DNA of 37,357 nt from Clostridiaceae bacterium (GCA_012519925.1 JAAYPF010000195.1:1-37357), one strand, 5' to 3'; numbered from the stretch's first letter, positions 26,239 through 35,974 are shown. A program made the numbers and translations. The notes: generated from the letters alone by a model not told the origin.

Positions 26239-26586
26239 CTATCCCTTTTTTACTTCCTTAATAGTATCAATTACCTCATCACACTTTTTACACACTCTAT
26301 TTTTTTCACCGTTCTCAAGTATTTTCTTACCAATTCTTGTCGGCTTCCCACATCTTGGGCATACAAGCATAACTTTTGAGCTGTGTATAGGTGACTCCTG
26401 TTTAATAATTCCACCTTGTTGAGTCTGTGATCTTGGCTTTTTATGCTTTGTAGAAATATTAACGCCTTCTACTAACACTCTACTGCTATCGGTATAAACT
26501 GCAAGAACTTTACCTTTTTTACTTGCATCTTTGCCATTTAATACGATTACAGTATCTCCTTTTTTTACATGGACTTTACTGTTCAC
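26239..26586 (-). CDS. rplX: Ribosomal protein uL24 with zinc-ribbon-like C-terminus
   Basis: uL24 is an assembly initiator of the 50S subunit. The 115 residues begin with a KOW motif ([20 protein letters not shown]). The C-terminal part has CPRCGKP and CKKC, two C-x2-C pairs that could hold zinc; many other bacteria have lost these cysteines. The start codon is GTG at 26586, with GGAGG about 9 bases upstream. Confidence 0.98.
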   Translation of the reverse strand: MNSKVHVKKGDTVIVLNGKDASKKGKVLAVYTDSSRVLVEGVNISTKHKKPRSQTQQGGIIKQESPIHSSKVMLVCPRCGKPTRIGKKILENGEKNRVCKKCDEVIDTIKEVKKG

Positions 26587-26604
26587 TGTAAGCCGCCTCC
26601 TCCC

Positions 26605-26973
26605 TTATAATACTTCTGGTGCGAGGGACAATATTTTCATATATTCTTTTTCCCTTAATTCTCTAGCAACAGGGCCAAATATACGTGTTCCTCTTGGATT
26701 CTTGTCTTCTTTAATTATAACCGCTGCATTCTCATCAAACTTTATATATGAACCATCTACTCTTCTAACGCCTCTTTTAGAGCGAACAATAACACATTTT
26801 ACTACGTCACCTTTTTTTACAACACCACCGGGTGTTGCATCTTTAACCGAAGCAACAATAACATCCCCGATATTAGCATACTTTCTTTTTGAACCGCCAA
26901 GTACTTTTATGCACATTAGCCTCTTTGCCCCGGTGTTATCAGCAACTTTAAGAGTTGATTGCGCTTGAATCAT
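26605..26973 (-). CDS. rplN: Ribosomal protein uL14
   Basis: uL14 sits at the subunit interface of the 50S. Its 122 residues start [20 protein letters not shown]. They carry the signature [20 protein letters not shown] and end [26 protein letters not shown] precedes the ATG. Between rpsQ and rplX as usual. Confidence 0.99.
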   Translation of the reverse strand: MIQAQSTLKVADNTGAKRLMCIKVLGGSKRKYANIGDVIVASVKDATPGGVVKKGDVVKCVIVRSKRGVRRVDGSYIKFDENAAVIIKEDKNPRGTRIFGPVARELREKEYMKILSLAPEVL

Positions 26974-26998
26974 GGCCTAAGCCTCCTTTCGATCATTA

Positions 26999-27256
26999 CT
27001 AACGTGCTTTTTCAATTATTTCTACCAGTCTCCATCTCTTATCTTTGCTAAGAGGTCTGGTTTCCATAACCTTAACTTTATCTCCAATTTTGCACTCGTT
27101 CTTTTCATCATGAGCTTTTAGTTTATAAGTTGTCTTTATAAACTTCTTGTAAAGCGGATGTTTAACAGCACTTTCTATGCTAACAACTATTGTCTTATCC
27201 ATTTTATCGCTGGTAACTTTACCAACTCTTGTTTTCCTTAATCCTCTTTGTTCCAA
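26999..27256 (-). CDS. rpsQ: Ribosomal protein uS17
   Basis: uS17 is a primary 16S rRNA binder with an OB-fold. The 85 residues include [20 protein letters not shown] and the signature [20 protein letters not shown]. The start codon is TTG at 27256, with GGAGG 9 bases upstream, and no in-frame ATG precedes the conserved part. Confidence 0.98.
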   Translation of the reverse strand: MEQRGLRKTRVGKVTSDKMDKTIVVSIESAVKHPLYKKFIKTTYKLKAHDEKNECKIGDKVKVMETRPLSKDKRWRLVEIIEKAR

Positions 27257-27284
27257 TTGAGTTTACCTCCCTTCAAGGTATTAA

Positions 27285-27488
27285 TCAAACCTCTATACCT
27301 TTTAACTCTCTTTCCCTCATTATTGTCTTAATGCGAGCAATTGACTTTTTTACGTCTTTAAGTTTCATAGGGTTTTCAAGTTGGTTGGTAGCATGTTGAA
27401 ATCTCAATTTAAACAGTTCCGACTTTAATTCCCCTAGTTCCTTCTGTAATTCAGCTTGTGATTTATCCCTTATTTCATTAGCTTTCAT
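27285..27488 (-). CDS. rpmC: Ribosomal protein uL29
   Basis: uL29 is a helical 50S protein at the tunnel exit where targeting factors dock. The 67 residues run [14 protein letters not shown] to ERELKGIEV with the conserved [16 protein letters not shown]. The frame is open upstream, but the ATG at 27488 with GGTGGTGA ahead is the family start. It overlaps the end of rplP by 11 bp. Confidence 0.98.
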   Translation of the reverse strand: MKANEIRDKSQAELQKELGELKSELFKLRFQHATNQLENPMKLKDVKKSIARIKTIMRERELKGIEV

Positions 27489-27915
27489 TTGCTTCACCAC
27501 CCACTTCATCTTCACGTGCCACAAATTTACACTTAACAGGAAGTTTGTGCATAGCAAGTCTTAATGCTTCCCTTGCAGTTTCTTCCGGAACTCCGGCAAT
27601 TTCGAACATTACTCTTCCCGGTTTAACTACTGCCACCCAATATTCCGGTGATCCCTTACCACTACCCATACGTGTTTCTGCTGGCTTTGATGTTACCGGT
27701 TTGTCAGGAAATATTTTTATCCAAACCTGACCGCCTCTCTTTATGAAACGTGTCATAGCTACCCTGGCTGCTTCAATCTGATTGCTAGTTACCCATGCAG
27801 GTTCAAGAGCTTGTAGTCCATATTGACCATTAACAACCTTATTTCCTCTTGTTGCTATACCTCTCATTCTACCTCTTTGTACTTTTCTACGTTTAACTCT
27901 TTTAGGCATTAACAT
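27478..27915 (-). CDS. rplP: Ribosomal protein uL16
   Basis: uL16 helps form the A-site tRNA pocket of the 50S subunit. The 145 residues include [17 protein letters not shown], the conserved [20 protein letters not shown] and [19 protein letters not shown]. The ATG at 27915 has a better-spaced AGGAGG than the ATG at 27909, so two extra residues (Met-Leu) are kept. It overlaps the rpsC stop by one base (TAATG). Confidence 0.98.
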   Translation of the reverse strand: MLMPKRVKRRKVQRGRMRGIATRGNKVVNGQYGLQALEPAWVTSNQIEAARVAMTRFIKRGGQVWIKIFPDKPVTSKPAETRMGSGKGSPEYWVAVVKPGRVMFEIAGVPEETAREALRLAMHKLPVKCKFVAREDEVGGEANES

Positions 27916-28583
27916 TATCTATCTCCTCCTTCCGTCTTTCTTTCCTTTTTGACAGCTGGAAGAACTTCACCTTTGTATATCCAAACCTTAACGCCTAATT
28001 TTCCGTAGGTTGTATCTGCTTCAGCAAATCCATAATCTACATCTGCCCTAAGTGTTTGAAGAGGAATAGTACCTTCGTGATAATGCTCTGTTCTCGCAAT
28101 TTCTGCTCCACCAACACGACCTGCTACTTGAGTCTTAATACCTTTAGCACCAAGCTTCATTGTTCTTGACATTGCTTGTTTCATAGCCCTTCTGAAGGAA
28201 ATTCTTTTTTCGAGCTGAGATGCTATACCTTCAGCAACTATTTGAGAATCCAATTCAGGTACTTTTATCTCAGTAATGTTTATCAAAACATTTTTCTGAG
28301 TCATTTTTTCAAGCTGCCTTCTTAATTCTTCAATACCTGCTCCACCTTTACCAATTACAAGACCTGGTTTTGCAGTATTAACATTTACTTTAACCTTGTT
28401 TGCAGCTCTTTCTATTTCAATTCTTGATATTCCTGATGAATACAATTTTTTCTTAATGAATTTTCTAATTTTAAAATCTTCAACAAGAAACTCACTAAAG
28501 TTCTTATTACCAGCATACCATTTGGTATCCCAATCTTTTATAATACCTATTCTCAGTCCATGAGGATTAACCTTTTGTCCCAT
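27915..28583 (-). CDS. rpsC: Ribosomal protein uS3
   Basis: uS3 lines the mRNA entry tunnel and takes part in helicase activity there. The 222 residues hold an N-terminal KH domain with the GxxG loop ([15 protein letters not shown], about residue 76) and a C-terminal domain with [23 protein letters not shown] lies before the ATG. Its stop overlaps the rplP start. Confidence 0.99.
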   Translation of the reverse strand: MGQKVNPHGLRIGIIKDWDTKWYAGNKNFSEFLVEDFKIRKFIKKKLYSSGISRIEIERAANKVKVNVNTAKPGLVIGKGGAGIEELRRQLEKMTQKNVLINITEIKVPELDSQIVAEGIASQLEKRISFRRAMKQAMSRTMKLGAKGIKTQVAGRVGGAEIARTEHYHEGTIPLQTLRADVDYGFAEADTTYGKLGVKVWIYKGEVLPAVKKERKTEGGDR

Positions 28584-28602
28584 TATCCACCCTCCTTTTC
28601 TA

Positions 28603-29082
28603 TTAATTTCTTTCTTTAACTACTATCGTAATGTGACTAGTTCTTTTCTTAATCCTGTTAGCTCTACCTTGAGCTCTTGCCCTAATTCTCTTCAATATTG
28701 GTCCTGGATTTGCAAATCCTTCTGCAACGTACAAATTATCACGATCTAGACCGTTATTGTTTGTAGCATTTGCTTCTGCTGACCTTAATAGTTTGAATAA
28801 TATATCTGAAGCTGCCTTTGGAGTGTATCTCAATATACCGTATGCCTCATCTATATTTTTATTTTTTATCAAATCCATTACAATCTTAACTTTTCTAGGT
28901 GATATTCTTGCATACATTAAAACCGCTTTTCCTTGATCCTTGCCTATACCTAGCTCTTTTCTTTGAGCTTTAGTAAGCACTGCAGGTCTATTCGATTTTG
29001 TATGTTTTGATTTATAAACTTCCAATAAATTTTCATTATTTTCAAGAAGTTCCGCTTGTTCATTTTTAGCTTTTGCCGCCAA
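28603..29082 (-). CDS. rplV: Ribosomal protein uL22 with N-terminal extension
   Basis: uL22 reaches into the nascent peptide tunnel with a beta-hairpin loop. The conserved core ([19 protein letters not shown] to [15 protein letters not shown]) occupies about residues 57-159. Ahead of it is an extension of roughly 50 charged residues ([19 protein letters not shown]). The start is TTG at 29082 with GGAGG 8 bases upstream. No ribosome binding site was seen near the core, so the extension appears to be translated. Usual length is about 110. Confidence 0.95.
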   Translation of the reverse strand: MAAKAKNEQAELLENNENLLEVYKSKHTKSNRPAVLTKAQRKELGIGKDQGKAVLMYARISPRKVKIVMDLIKNKNIDEAYGILRYTPKAASDILFKLLRSAEANATNNNGLDRDNLYVAEGFANPGPILKRIRARAQGRANRIKKRTSHITIVVKERN

Positions 29083-29114
29083 TTGGAATTCCTCCTTTCA
29101 TTGTAGAATCACAT

Positions 29115-29399
29115 TTACTTTAATGCTGTGGACCTTTCAGTATGGTTTCCGTGCCCTTTAAAAGTCCTTGTTGGAGCAAATTCTCCAAGCTTATGTCCAA
29201 CCATTTCTTCGGTAATATACACAGGTACATGCTTTCTTCCGTCATGCACAGCTATTGTATGACCAACCATTTGTGGAAATATTGTTGATGCTCTTGACCA
29301 ACTTTTTAAAACTTTCTTTTCATTCTTTTCATTCATTTCTTCTATTCTCTGCAAAAGTTTAGCATGCACAAATGGTCCTTTTTTAACTGATCTACTCAT
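29115..29399 (-). CDS. rpsS: Ribosomal protein uS19
   Basis: uS19 forms part of the 30S head near the A site. The 94 residues begin [16 protein letters not shown] and contain the signature [19 protein letters not shown]. In-frame codons up to 29420 lie in or ahead of the ribosome binding site (GGAGG 10 bases before the ATG at 29399). Confidence 0.99.
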   Translation of the reverse strand: MSRSVKKGPFVHAKLLQRIEEMNEKNEKKVLKSWSRASTIFPQMVGHTIAVHDGRKHVPVYITEEMVGHKLGEFAPTRTFKGHGNHTERSTALK

Positions 29400-29480
29400 T
29401 AAGCCATGTCCTCCTTTCATTTACATCTTGAGTCCAGCTGTATCCAAATAATTTGTTACTTTTATACTAGGAACAATCTA

Positions 29481-30314
29481 TTACTTCTGCTTTCTTCTCT
29501 TAACAATAAACTTATCCGAATCTTTCTGCTTTTTCCTTGTCTTCAAACCAAGTGTAGGTTTACCCCAAGGAGTAACCGGACTAGGTCTTCCTATAGGAGA
29601 TTTACCTTCTCCACCACCATGAGGGTGATCACAAGGATTCATTACAACCCCACGAACTGTAGGTCTTATACCCATCCATCTTTTTCTTCCTGCTTTACCT
29701 ATGGAGATATTTTCATGATCATGGTTTCCAACTGCACCAATAGTAGCTTTACAATTTATTCTGATCATTCTCACTTCTCCAGAAGGAAGCCTTATTTGAG
29801 CATAATCACTTTCTTTCCCCATAAGCTGTGCAGAAACGCCTGCCGCTCTTACAATCTGAGCACCTTTTCCTGGCTTTAATTCTATGTTGTGTATTAGCGA
29901 ACCAACAGGAATATTGCTTAACGGAAGAGCATTACCAGGTCTTATATCTGCATTTTCACCGGATTCAACTACATCCCCTACATTAAGCCCTTGCGGAGCT
30001 ATGATATATCTTTTTTCTCCATCAAGATAAGTTAATAATGCTATATTCGCACTTCTGTTCGGATCATATTCTATCGCTGAAACTTTAGCCTTAATTCCGT
30101 CTTTATCTCTTTTAAAATCTATAATTCTATATTTTTGTTTTGCTCCTCCACCATGGTGGCGAACAGTAATCCTACCATATGAGTTTCTACCTGCATTTTT
30201 CTTTAAAGGTGCTAACAAAGACTTTTCTGGCTCTTTCTTTGTTATTTCTTCAAATGTCAAAACCGACATATTCCTTCTTGCAGGAGAAGTAGGATTATAC
30301 TTTTTAATAGGCAT
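29481..30314 (-). CDS. rplB: Ribosomal protein uL2
   Basis: uL2 is a core 50S protein needed for subunit joining and peptidyl transfer. Its 277 residues start [15 protein letters not shown] and include [20 protein letters not shown]. The C-terminal signature [20 protein letters not shown] contains the conserved functional His. Confidence 0.99.
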   Translation of the reverse strand: MPIKKYNPTSPARRNMSVLTFEEITKKEPEKSLLAPLKKNAGRNSYGRITVRHHGGGAKQKYRIIDFKRDKDGIKAKVSAIEYDPNRSANIALLTYLDGEKRYIIAPQGLNVGDVVESGENADIRPGNALPLSNIPVGSLIHNIELKPGKGAQIVRAAGVSAQLMGKESDYAQIRLPSGEVRMIRINCKATIGAVGNHDHENISIGKAGRKRWMGIRPTVRGVVMNPCDHPHGGGEGKSPIGRPSPVTPWGKPTLGLKTRKKQKDSDKFIVKRRKQK

Positions 30315-30357
30315 TGTGTTCTCACTCCTTTATAAATCTTACCTCATAAGATTAAGC

Positions 30358-30711
30358 TTATTGAATTACTCCAAATTCTTCAATACTTGTCTTGTACTTT
30401 CTGTTTATAGTATCTTCCTTACCGCCTTTAGCTAGATACTTAATTGGTTTTGGATTAGTATCAATTTTAACAATTGCCTTTTTCCAATCTGCTCTTGGGC
30501 CTTGATGAACGCCCATTCTTTTTATCTTACCTTCACAGTTAACTGTATTTACTTTAAGAACCTTAACATTAAATAACTTCTCTACTGCCTGCCTTATCTC
30601 GGTCTTAGTTGCCTTAACATCAACAATAAAGGTGTACTTTCCGTTTATTGCATCCATATTGCTCTTTTCTGTGATATAGGGTTTTCTTATTATATCTTCA
30701 GCTATTCTCAT
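30358..30711 (-). CDS. rplW: Ribosomal protein uL23
   Basis: uL23 is the main docking site for trigger factor and SRP at the tunnel exit. The 117 residues contain IIRKPYITEKSNMD and KVLKVNTVNCEGK. They also have a short C-terminal tail beyond the usual end. The start overlaps the rplD stop by one base (TAATG), giving coupled translation. Confidence 0.99.
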   Translation of the reverse strand: MRIAEDIIRKPYITEKSNMDAINGKYTFIVDVKATKTEIRQAVEKLFNVKVLKVNTVNCEGKIKRMGVHQGPRADWKKAIVKIDTNPKPIKYLAKGGKEDTINRKYKTSIEEFGVIQ

Positions 30712-31334
30712 TATGCGTACACCTCCTCAACCTTTGATACAGCATCCTTTGTTATTATAAGCTTATTGTGCTTAACTAAATCGTAAACATTAACAGTATT
30801 TGCAAGTAAGGTTTTAACTCCTGGGATATTACTTGCTGATCTTTCAACATTATCGTTCTTATCAGCTAACAAAATTACCGCAGTTCCATCGATATTAAGA
30901 TTTTTTAAAACTTGCACCATCTGTTTTGTCTTAATCACATCAAAGTTCAATTTATCAAGAACTATGATTTCATTCTCACTTACTTTTGATGAAAGTGCAG
31001 ACTTTAATGCAAGTCTCTTAACCTTCTTTGGAAGTGTATATCTGTAGCTTCGTGGCTTTGGTCCGAGAACAATACCGCCCTTGACCCATTGTGCAGAACG
31101 AATACTTCCATGTCTTGCTCTACCTGTACCCTTTTGTTTCCATGGCTTTATTCCACCGCCACGAACTTCGCTTTTTGTTTTTGTAGAATGAGTACCTTGT
31201 CTTTTATTTGCAAGCTGGTTCACAACTACTCGATGAACCACTTCTTTATTAACATCAATACCAAAAACAGTATCGCTTAAATTTATATCACCAACTACTT
31301 TACCGCTCATATCATATAAATCAACTTTTGGCAT
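30711..31334 (-). CDS. rplD: Ribosomal protein uL4
   Basis: uL4 contributes a loop to the peptide tunnel constriction. In E. coli it also represses the S10 operon through the leader RNA. The 207 residues contain [20 protein letters not shown] and [18 protein letters not shown], the tunnel loop. AAGGAGG precedes the ATG. Confidence 0.99.
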   Translation of the reverse strand: MPKVDLYDMSGKVVGDINLSDTVFGIDVNKEVVHRVVVNQLANKRQGTHSTKTKSEVRGGGIKPWKQKGTGRARHGSIRSAQWVKGGIVLGPKPRSYRYTLPKKVKRLALKSALSSKVSENEIIVLDKLNFDVIKTKQMVQVLKNLNIDGTAVILLADKNDNVERSASNIPGVKTLLANTVNVYDLVKHNKLIITKDAVSKVEEVYA

Positions 31335-31357
31335 TTTACTTCCTCCTTTCGCCTTTT

Positions 31358-31996
31358 CTATTTACCTGACTTTACAGTGTTCTTTATTATAACTAGACCA
31401 CCTTTTGCACCTGGTACGGCACCTTTTACTAATAAAAGATTTCTCTCAGCATCCACACGAACTATATCAAGATTTTGAACAGTTACTCTCTCTACACCCA
31501 TGTGTCCAGGTAGCTTTTTACCTTTAAAAACTCTTGCAGGATTGGAGTTTGCACCTAGAGAACCAACTCCTCTGTGATACTTAGAACCGTGAGTTTCTCT
31601 ACCTCTTGAATGTCCGTATTTCTTAATAACACCTGCAAAGCCTTTACCTTTTGAAATTCCTGTAACGTCTATTTTCTCACCATTTTCAAACATGTCCGCT
31701 ACTTTTATTTCTTGACCCACTTCATATTTATCTAAGTCTTCAGCACGGAATTCTCTAACATACTTTTTTGGTGCTACCTTTATTTTTGAGAACTGACCCT
31801 TTTGAGGCTTGTTAAGTCCCTTTTCCTTTGCATCCACAAATCCAACTTTGACTGCTTCATATCCATCTGTATCCACTGTCTTTTTTTGAATAACAGTACA
31901 TGGACCTGCTTCAATAACTGTAACCGGAATAGATAATCCTGCTTCAGTAAATATCTGTGTCATTCCGATTTTCTTTCCTAAGATAAATTTCTTCAT
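31358..31996 (-). CDS. rplC: Ribosomal protein uL3
   Basis: uL3 reaches toward the peptidyl transferase centre and starts 50S assembly. The 212 residues begin [16 protein letters not shown] and include [20 protein letters not shown] and [14 protein letters not shown], the conserved internal loop. GGAGGG lies ahead of the ATG; the spacer to rpsJ is 94 bp. Confidence 0.99.
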   Translation of the reverse strand: MKKFILGKKIGMTQIFTEAGLSIPVTVIEAGPCTVIQKKTVDTDGYEAVKVGFVDAKEKGLNKPQKGQFSKIKVAPKKYVREFRAEDLDKYEVGQEIKVADMFENGEKIDVTGISKGKGFAGVIKKYGHSRGRETHGSKYHRGVGSLGANSNPARVFKGKKLPGHMGVERVTVQNLDIVRVDAERNLLLVKGAVPGAKGGLVIIKNTVKSGK

Positions 31997-32090
31997 TTAA
32001 ATTTCCCTCCTGTGGTTATTGGTTCACCCTAACATACCAGCATAATACGTTACGAAAGTGAACTTGACCTTATTTTGAAAGCAATTCCAA

Positions 32091-32402
32091 TTAAAGCTTT
32101 ATTTCGATGTCAACACCAGCCGGTAAATCCAATCTCATAAGTGCATCTACTGTTTTAGGTGTCGGCAACAATATATCGATTAATCTCTTGTGTGTTCTCA
32201 TTTCAAATTGCTCACGAGAATCTTTATACTTATGTGGTGCTCTTAATATTGTTATAATCTCCTTTTCAGTAGGTAGCGGCACCGGCCCCGACACTTGTGC
32301 CCCAGTTCTCTTTGCAGTATCAACTATCTTCTCAGCTGACTGGTCAAGAACCTGATGATCAAATGCTTTCAATCTGATTCTGATTTTTTGTTTGTTTGCC
32401 AT
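32091..32402 (-). CDS. rpsJ: Ribosomal protein uS10 (NusE)
   Basis: uS10 is a 30S head protein and also the NusE antitermination factor partner of NusB. Its 103 residues start [20 protein letters not shown] and contain the signature [27 protein letters not shown] lies before the ATG. It is the first gene of the S10 operon and is preceded by a long leader with a hairpin at 32481-32530. Confidence 0.99.
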   Translation of the reverse strand: MANKQKIRIRLKAFDHQVLDQSAEKIVDTAKRTGAQVSGPVPLPTEKEIITILRAPHKYKDSREQFEMRTHKRLIDILLPTPKTVDALMRLDLPAGVDIEIKL

Positions 32403-32480
32403 ACATAATCCTCCTTAAATTTGTTACGTACAACAAGATTTTCTCTGTACACTATGCCGGGTGTTTCCTGCTTGCTTGTA

Positions 32481-32530
32481 TAAAAACCCAGGATAATTAA
32501 CATGCCTCTAAAAGGCAGTTTACCTGGGCT
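32481..32530 (-). terminator. Attenuator-like terminator in the S10 operon leader
   Basis: On the minus strand CCCAGG (32528-32523) pairs with CCTGGG (32492-32487). An inner GCCT/AGGC arm lies between them, and the outer stem is followed directly by five T residues and TATAC. It sits about 80 bases before the rpsJ start codon and about 145 bases after the predicted transcription start. That is the position of a leader terminator used for control, as known for the E. coli S10 leader. The controlling factor (uL4 or other) is not shown by sequence. Confidence 0.7.
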
Positions 32531-32682
32531 AAAAATAAACAAATTCATGCACAGTTCATATACATCGCAAAATGTACAGTGACTTGTCGCCCGGTTTCTT
32601 AGAATCGGACATTCTCCACAAAAGTTACCTACTTTAAGTAGCAATCTCCTGTTTCATCGTATGCCACGTCACAACATTCAAT

Positions 32683-32711
32683 ATTCTACTATAAATTTTA
32701 TAACTTTTCAA
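32683..32711 (-). promoter_or_regulatory. Probable promoter of the S10 operon
   Basis: On the minus strand TTGAAA (32706-32711) is followed after 17 bases by TAGAAT (32683-32688). The predicted start near 32676 leaves a leader of about 275 nt before rpsJ. The 670-bp spacer 32403-33072 otherwise holds the leader hairpin, a terminator (32874-32913) and AT-rich sequence with no supported gene. Confidence 0.65.
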
Positions 32712-32873
32712 GTATTTTTTTATTTTATTTTTGATTTATAAATTGCATGTTAAGGTACGGCGAAATTTGTCGACACTAATATATTTTGCTTAATTTCATT
32801 AATTCTAATATCCCCGTGCAACAGATTTTTAATTAAATATCTCTCTAAATAATCAATAATATCTTGCTTAAGA

Positions 32874-32913
32874 ACAAAAAACCCTCTAGATTAGATAACC
32901 TAGAAGGTTTTTC
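32874..32913 (-). terminator. Terminator after the ABC transporter operon
   Basis: On the minus strand AACCTTCTAG (32909-32900) pairs with CTAGAGGGTT (32888-32879), 10 bp with one G-T-type pair, and is followed by T residues. On the plus strand it also ends in a T run, so it may work both ways. It separates the SigY-like cassette from the S10 promoter. Confidence 0.85.
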
Positions 32914-33072
32914 CGTACTCAAATTATTTTGATACTATTAGTACCAGTCAGCTAAATATATTACTGCACTTATACCTTTGCCTATCAACCATTCTTAAAA
33001 AGGCAGTTAATGAAATTCTTTCTGAACATAGCACAAAAAGTTCACTGTTCTTTGACAACTTAATAAGATATA

Positions 33073-33834
33073 CTAAAATTCCTGATATCTGAGTGATAGT
33101 ATACTCATAATCAAAAATACTGCAATTAATATAATTGAACTATATGCAGGATTATACGACTCAAGTGCATAAACTCCCCTCGATAAAACAACCGACTCTT
33201 GAGAACTAAGCGCAGCCGGAGTAAAATATGCAATTTTTTCTGCAACAAAGGAAGTTAAGTTTATTAAAGTATAGCCAACAAAGGATAATATCGCAGAAAT
33301 CGTAACATTCGGTGAAATAGTACTGAAAAAAATAGCCATTGATACAAAACACATAACATATAAAAAATAAAAAAACATTGCTACTATAAATTCATAATAA
33401 TCAAATCTATTAAATATAACAGAAGAATAATATGCAAAAACTGCAGCACCGGCACCTAACGAAATGAGCACTAAAAACAATTGAGATATAAATTTACTCA
33501 AAATATAGTTAGCACGGGATATCGGCTTTGTTAAAACAAGAATTAGGCTGCCATTCAGTTTTTCTTCAACTACAACATTCATTGTAGATAATATTAAAAC
33601 AAGAACTAAGGTCTGATTCATATTTTTTAAAAGCTGTTCATAGGAATCACGAATACCAGGTGTAGGTAAGGAAATAGCCCCAGCTCCCATTATACTCTTT
33701 AATATTTGTGGCATCATTTTTGCCATAACAGGACTCAATACTCCTACTGTAACAAATAACAATGGTAATACAATTAATTTATAAGATTTAAAAATTTCTC
33801 TAAACTCTTTTACCAGAATAACAATTTTAGACAT
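33073..33834 (-). CDS. ABC-2 type transporter permease, YxlG-like
   Basis: The 253-residue protein is hydrophobic, with about six membrane segments (near 20-40, 75-95, 110-132, 140-165, 175-197 and 232-250). It contains the phrase LVLVLTKPISRANYILSKF, common in ABC-2 permeases of the NosY/YxlG type. It should pair with the ATPase encoded just upstream, whose stop codon overlaps its start (TAATG). The substrate is unknown. In Bacillus subtilis yxlG is the last gene of the sigY operon, and a terminator follows here too. Confidence 0.85.
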   Translation of the reverse strand: MSKIVILVKEFREIFKSYKLIVLPLLFVTVGVLSPVMAKMMPQILKSIMGAGAISLPTPGIRDSYEQLLKNMNQTLVLVLILSTMNVVVEEKLNGSLILVLTKPISRANYILSKFISQLFLVLISLGAGAAVFAYYSSVIFNRFDYYEFIVAMFFYFLYVMCFVSMAIFFSTISPNVTISAILSFVGYTLINLTSFVAEKIAYFTPAALSSQESVVLSRGVYALESYNPAYSSIILIAVFLIMSILSLRYQEF

Positions 33835-34748
33835 TATCCTTCCAACACCTCCATAAATATGTTCTCCAAAGAGGATTCGTTTCGTCTAAACTCTTTTAAA
33901 TGCCAATTGTTTTCATATAATATATTGGGCACGAGTCTTTCAATTTCTTCTGCATTTTTTGACATAAAGTTAATTCCATCATCTGAAGGCTGAATATTTG
34001 TAATAAATTCATATTTTTTTAATGTACTTATCAATGTCTCACTCGGTACAGATGCCTTAATATGAAAACTTGATTTATAATACTTACTTTTTAGATTTAC
34101 AAGAGTATCTTCCAGAAGCAGATTACCATGACTTAACACACAAACCCTATCACATATATTTTCTACATCATTTAATATATGTGTAGAAAAAAATACTGTA
34201 ACTTCATTTGATAGCTTTCTAATCAAGTCCATAACATCTTTTCTTCCTATTGGGTCAAGTGCTGATGTAGGTTCATCCAATATAACTACTTTAGGTCTAT
34301 GTATCAAAGCCTGTGCAATTCCAAGCCTTTGCTTCATACCCCTTGAATAACTTCCAACTACTTTACTGTCTTTTTCAAGACCGACCATTTTTAGCAATTG
34401 CTTTGCCCGTTCTTTTAATTCAGAAGCTTTTATATTATATACTCTGCCGCAAAAAATCAAATATTCATAAGCAGTCATCCATTTGTAAAATGATGGAACA
34501 TCAGGAACAAACCCAAGATCATATTTATATTTTGTGTTATTAAAAAGCACCTTATTAGAAGATATATACATTTCGCCACTACTTGGTCTTGCAAGCCCTG
34601 TAAGCATACGTATTGTTGTAGTTTTACCAGCACCATTCGGACCAAGGAATCCGTAAATAGAACCATGCGGTACATTAATGTTTAAATCATTTACAACTAC
34701 TTTATTTTTGTATACTTTCTTCAAGTGCTCGGTTTTAATTGCATACAT
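33834..34748 (-). CDS. ABC transporter ATP-binding protein, YxlF-like
   Basis: The 304-residue ATPase has Walker A GFLGPNGAGKTTT near residue 35, Q-loop LGFVPDVPSFY, the ABC signature SRGMKQRLGIAQA and Walker B VVILDEPTSALDP. The H-loop is STHILNDVENI. A C-terminal domain of about 80 residues follows, typical of DrrA/CcmA-type exporters. It lies next to the permease and resembles YxlF of the SigY regulon. Translation is probably coupled to the permease gene. It could export a toxic lipid or peptide, but nothing in the sequence fixes the substrate. Confidence 0.9.
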   Translation of the reverse strand: MYAIKTEHLKKVYKNKVVVNDLNINVPHGSIYGFLGPNGAGKTTTIRMLTGLARPSSGEMYISSNKVLFNNTKYKYDLGFVPDVPSFYKWMTAYEYLIFCGRVYNIKASELKERAKQLLKMVGLEKDSKVVGSYSRGMKQRLGIAQALIHRPKVVILDEPTSALDPIGRKDVMDLIRKLSNEVTVFFSTHILNDVENICDRVCVLSHGNLLLEDTLVNLKSKYYKSSFHIKASVPSETLISTLKKYEFITNIQPSDDGINFMSKNAEEIERLVPNILYENNWHLKEFRRNESSLENIFMEVLEG

Positions 34749-34795
34749 TTACGGTATTTCCCCTTTCAGATCAATAAATAAAAGTCCATAGTTTA

Positions 34796-35926
34796 TTATC
34801 TGGCTATTTTAACATCAACTCCAAAACTTGGATGTAATAGCTTGTCATCATCCTTATATTCAATCTTTATAGGTATTACCGCTTCACCATCTCTTTGAAT
34901 AGCTATGTTTGATATTTCTTTAATTGTTCCTGATAGCTGAGCAGATTTATTTGCCAATGGAATAATTACAACTTCGGTTCCAACCTTGACTCCTTGTGAA
35001 TAGTATTCCGGTAAATATGCCTGTATATATAGATCCTCAGTATCAATAATACTCAATATAGTCTGAGAGGCAGCAACACTACTTCCTTTCTTAACATTTA
35101 TTTCTACTATAGAACCATTATTAATAGTATTATTTACAACTATATCTTTATCTTTTATTTTAGATTTTAAAGACTCTATTTTAGACTCAATCTGTAAAAT
35201 CTTCTCTTTTTGAATCATAATTTGTGTATCATCAATATCAGATTCTAAGTTTTTAATAGAATATAGTTGCTGTCTATAATTCAGCAGCGCCTGTTTTATG
35301 TCTTCAATATATTTTTGCTTTAAGCTCTCAAGAGAAATTTTCAAATCTTCAATTTGCTCTTTATTCTTATCTACATTATCCTTGTAGACTTTCAACTGAT
35401 ATTCTGAAATGCCTCCAGATTCATATATAGCAAGATTTGATTCTAATTCTTCTTGCGATCTTTCATATGCTTTCTCAGTGGCTGAAATGTTATTTTGAAT
35501 CTGTATCATTTCAGGCAATTCATTTGATTCTGCCATCTTCATTTTATTATCTAAAAGATTAATCTGCTTGTTTATAACATCTTGTTGTAACTGGACAGTG
35601 TTTAAGTTGTCCTTGTAATTCTTATTTGTTTGTACCATTGTTTGTTGCATCTGTTCTAATTCCAAGTTAGCAATTTTCAATTGATTTTCGCTATCAGTAA
35701 TCTGTCTTTTTATTTCACTCAGATCAAGTTTTACAAGTTTATCTCCTAATTTGATATCCTGCCATTGTCTCACATAAATCTCTTCGATTTCAACTGGAAT
35801 ATTCACTGAAATTTCCTGCTCCTTATGTGATTTTACCTCACCTGATATTATTTTATAATCATTTACTGAACATCCCGATACAAATAAAAAAGAAAAAACA
35901 CAGAAAAAAATAAAATTTCTTTTCAC
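34796..35926 (-). CDS. Membrane-fusion (HlyD-like) lipoprotein of the ABC cassette
   Basis: The start is GTG at 35926, preceded by GAGG at 6 bases. It gives a textbook lipoprotein signal: KRNFIFFCVFSFLFVSGC with the lipobox VSGC and Cys at residue 19. A TTG at 35944 would add six residues before the signal and is less likely. The mature protein (376 residues in all) has a biotinyl-lipoyl-like start and a long coiled coil (about 65-230) rich in Gln, Glu and Lys. A beta-barrel segment with IVEINVKKGSSVAASQTILS and a C-terminal domain follow. This is the adaptor layout of ABC exporters with MacA-like partners. Bacillus sigY operons lack such a gene. Confidence 0.85.
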   Translation of the reverse strand: MKRNFIFFCVFSFLFVSGCSVNDYKIISGEVKSHKEQEISVNIPVEIEEIYVRQWQDIKLGDKLVKLDLSEIKRQITDSENQLKIANLELEQMQQTMVQTNKNYKDNLNTVQLQQDVINKQINLLDNKMKMAESNELPEMIQIQNNISATEKAYERSQEELESNLAIYESGGISEYQLKVYKDNVDKNKEQIEDLKISLESLKQKYIEDIKQALLNYRQQLYSIKNLESDIDDTQIMIQKEKILQIESKIESLKSKIKDKDIVVNNTINNGSIVEINVKKGSSVAASQTILSIIDTEDLYIQAYLPEYYSQGVKVGTEVVIIPLANKSAQLSGTIKEISNIAIQRDGEAVIPIKIEYKDDDKLLHPSFGVDVKIAR

Positions 35927-35974
35927 GTAAATCCTCACCTTCAATTAGATTTAATCAGCCACCTAATAATTTGA

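Noticed and set aside
32369-32644. A 91-codon minus-strand frame in the S10 leader with a C-x2-C, C-x2-C pattern.
   Set aside because: It starts with TTG one base from its only purine-rich site, runs through the attenuator hairpin and overlaps the start of rpsJ in another frame. Better explained as leader RNA.
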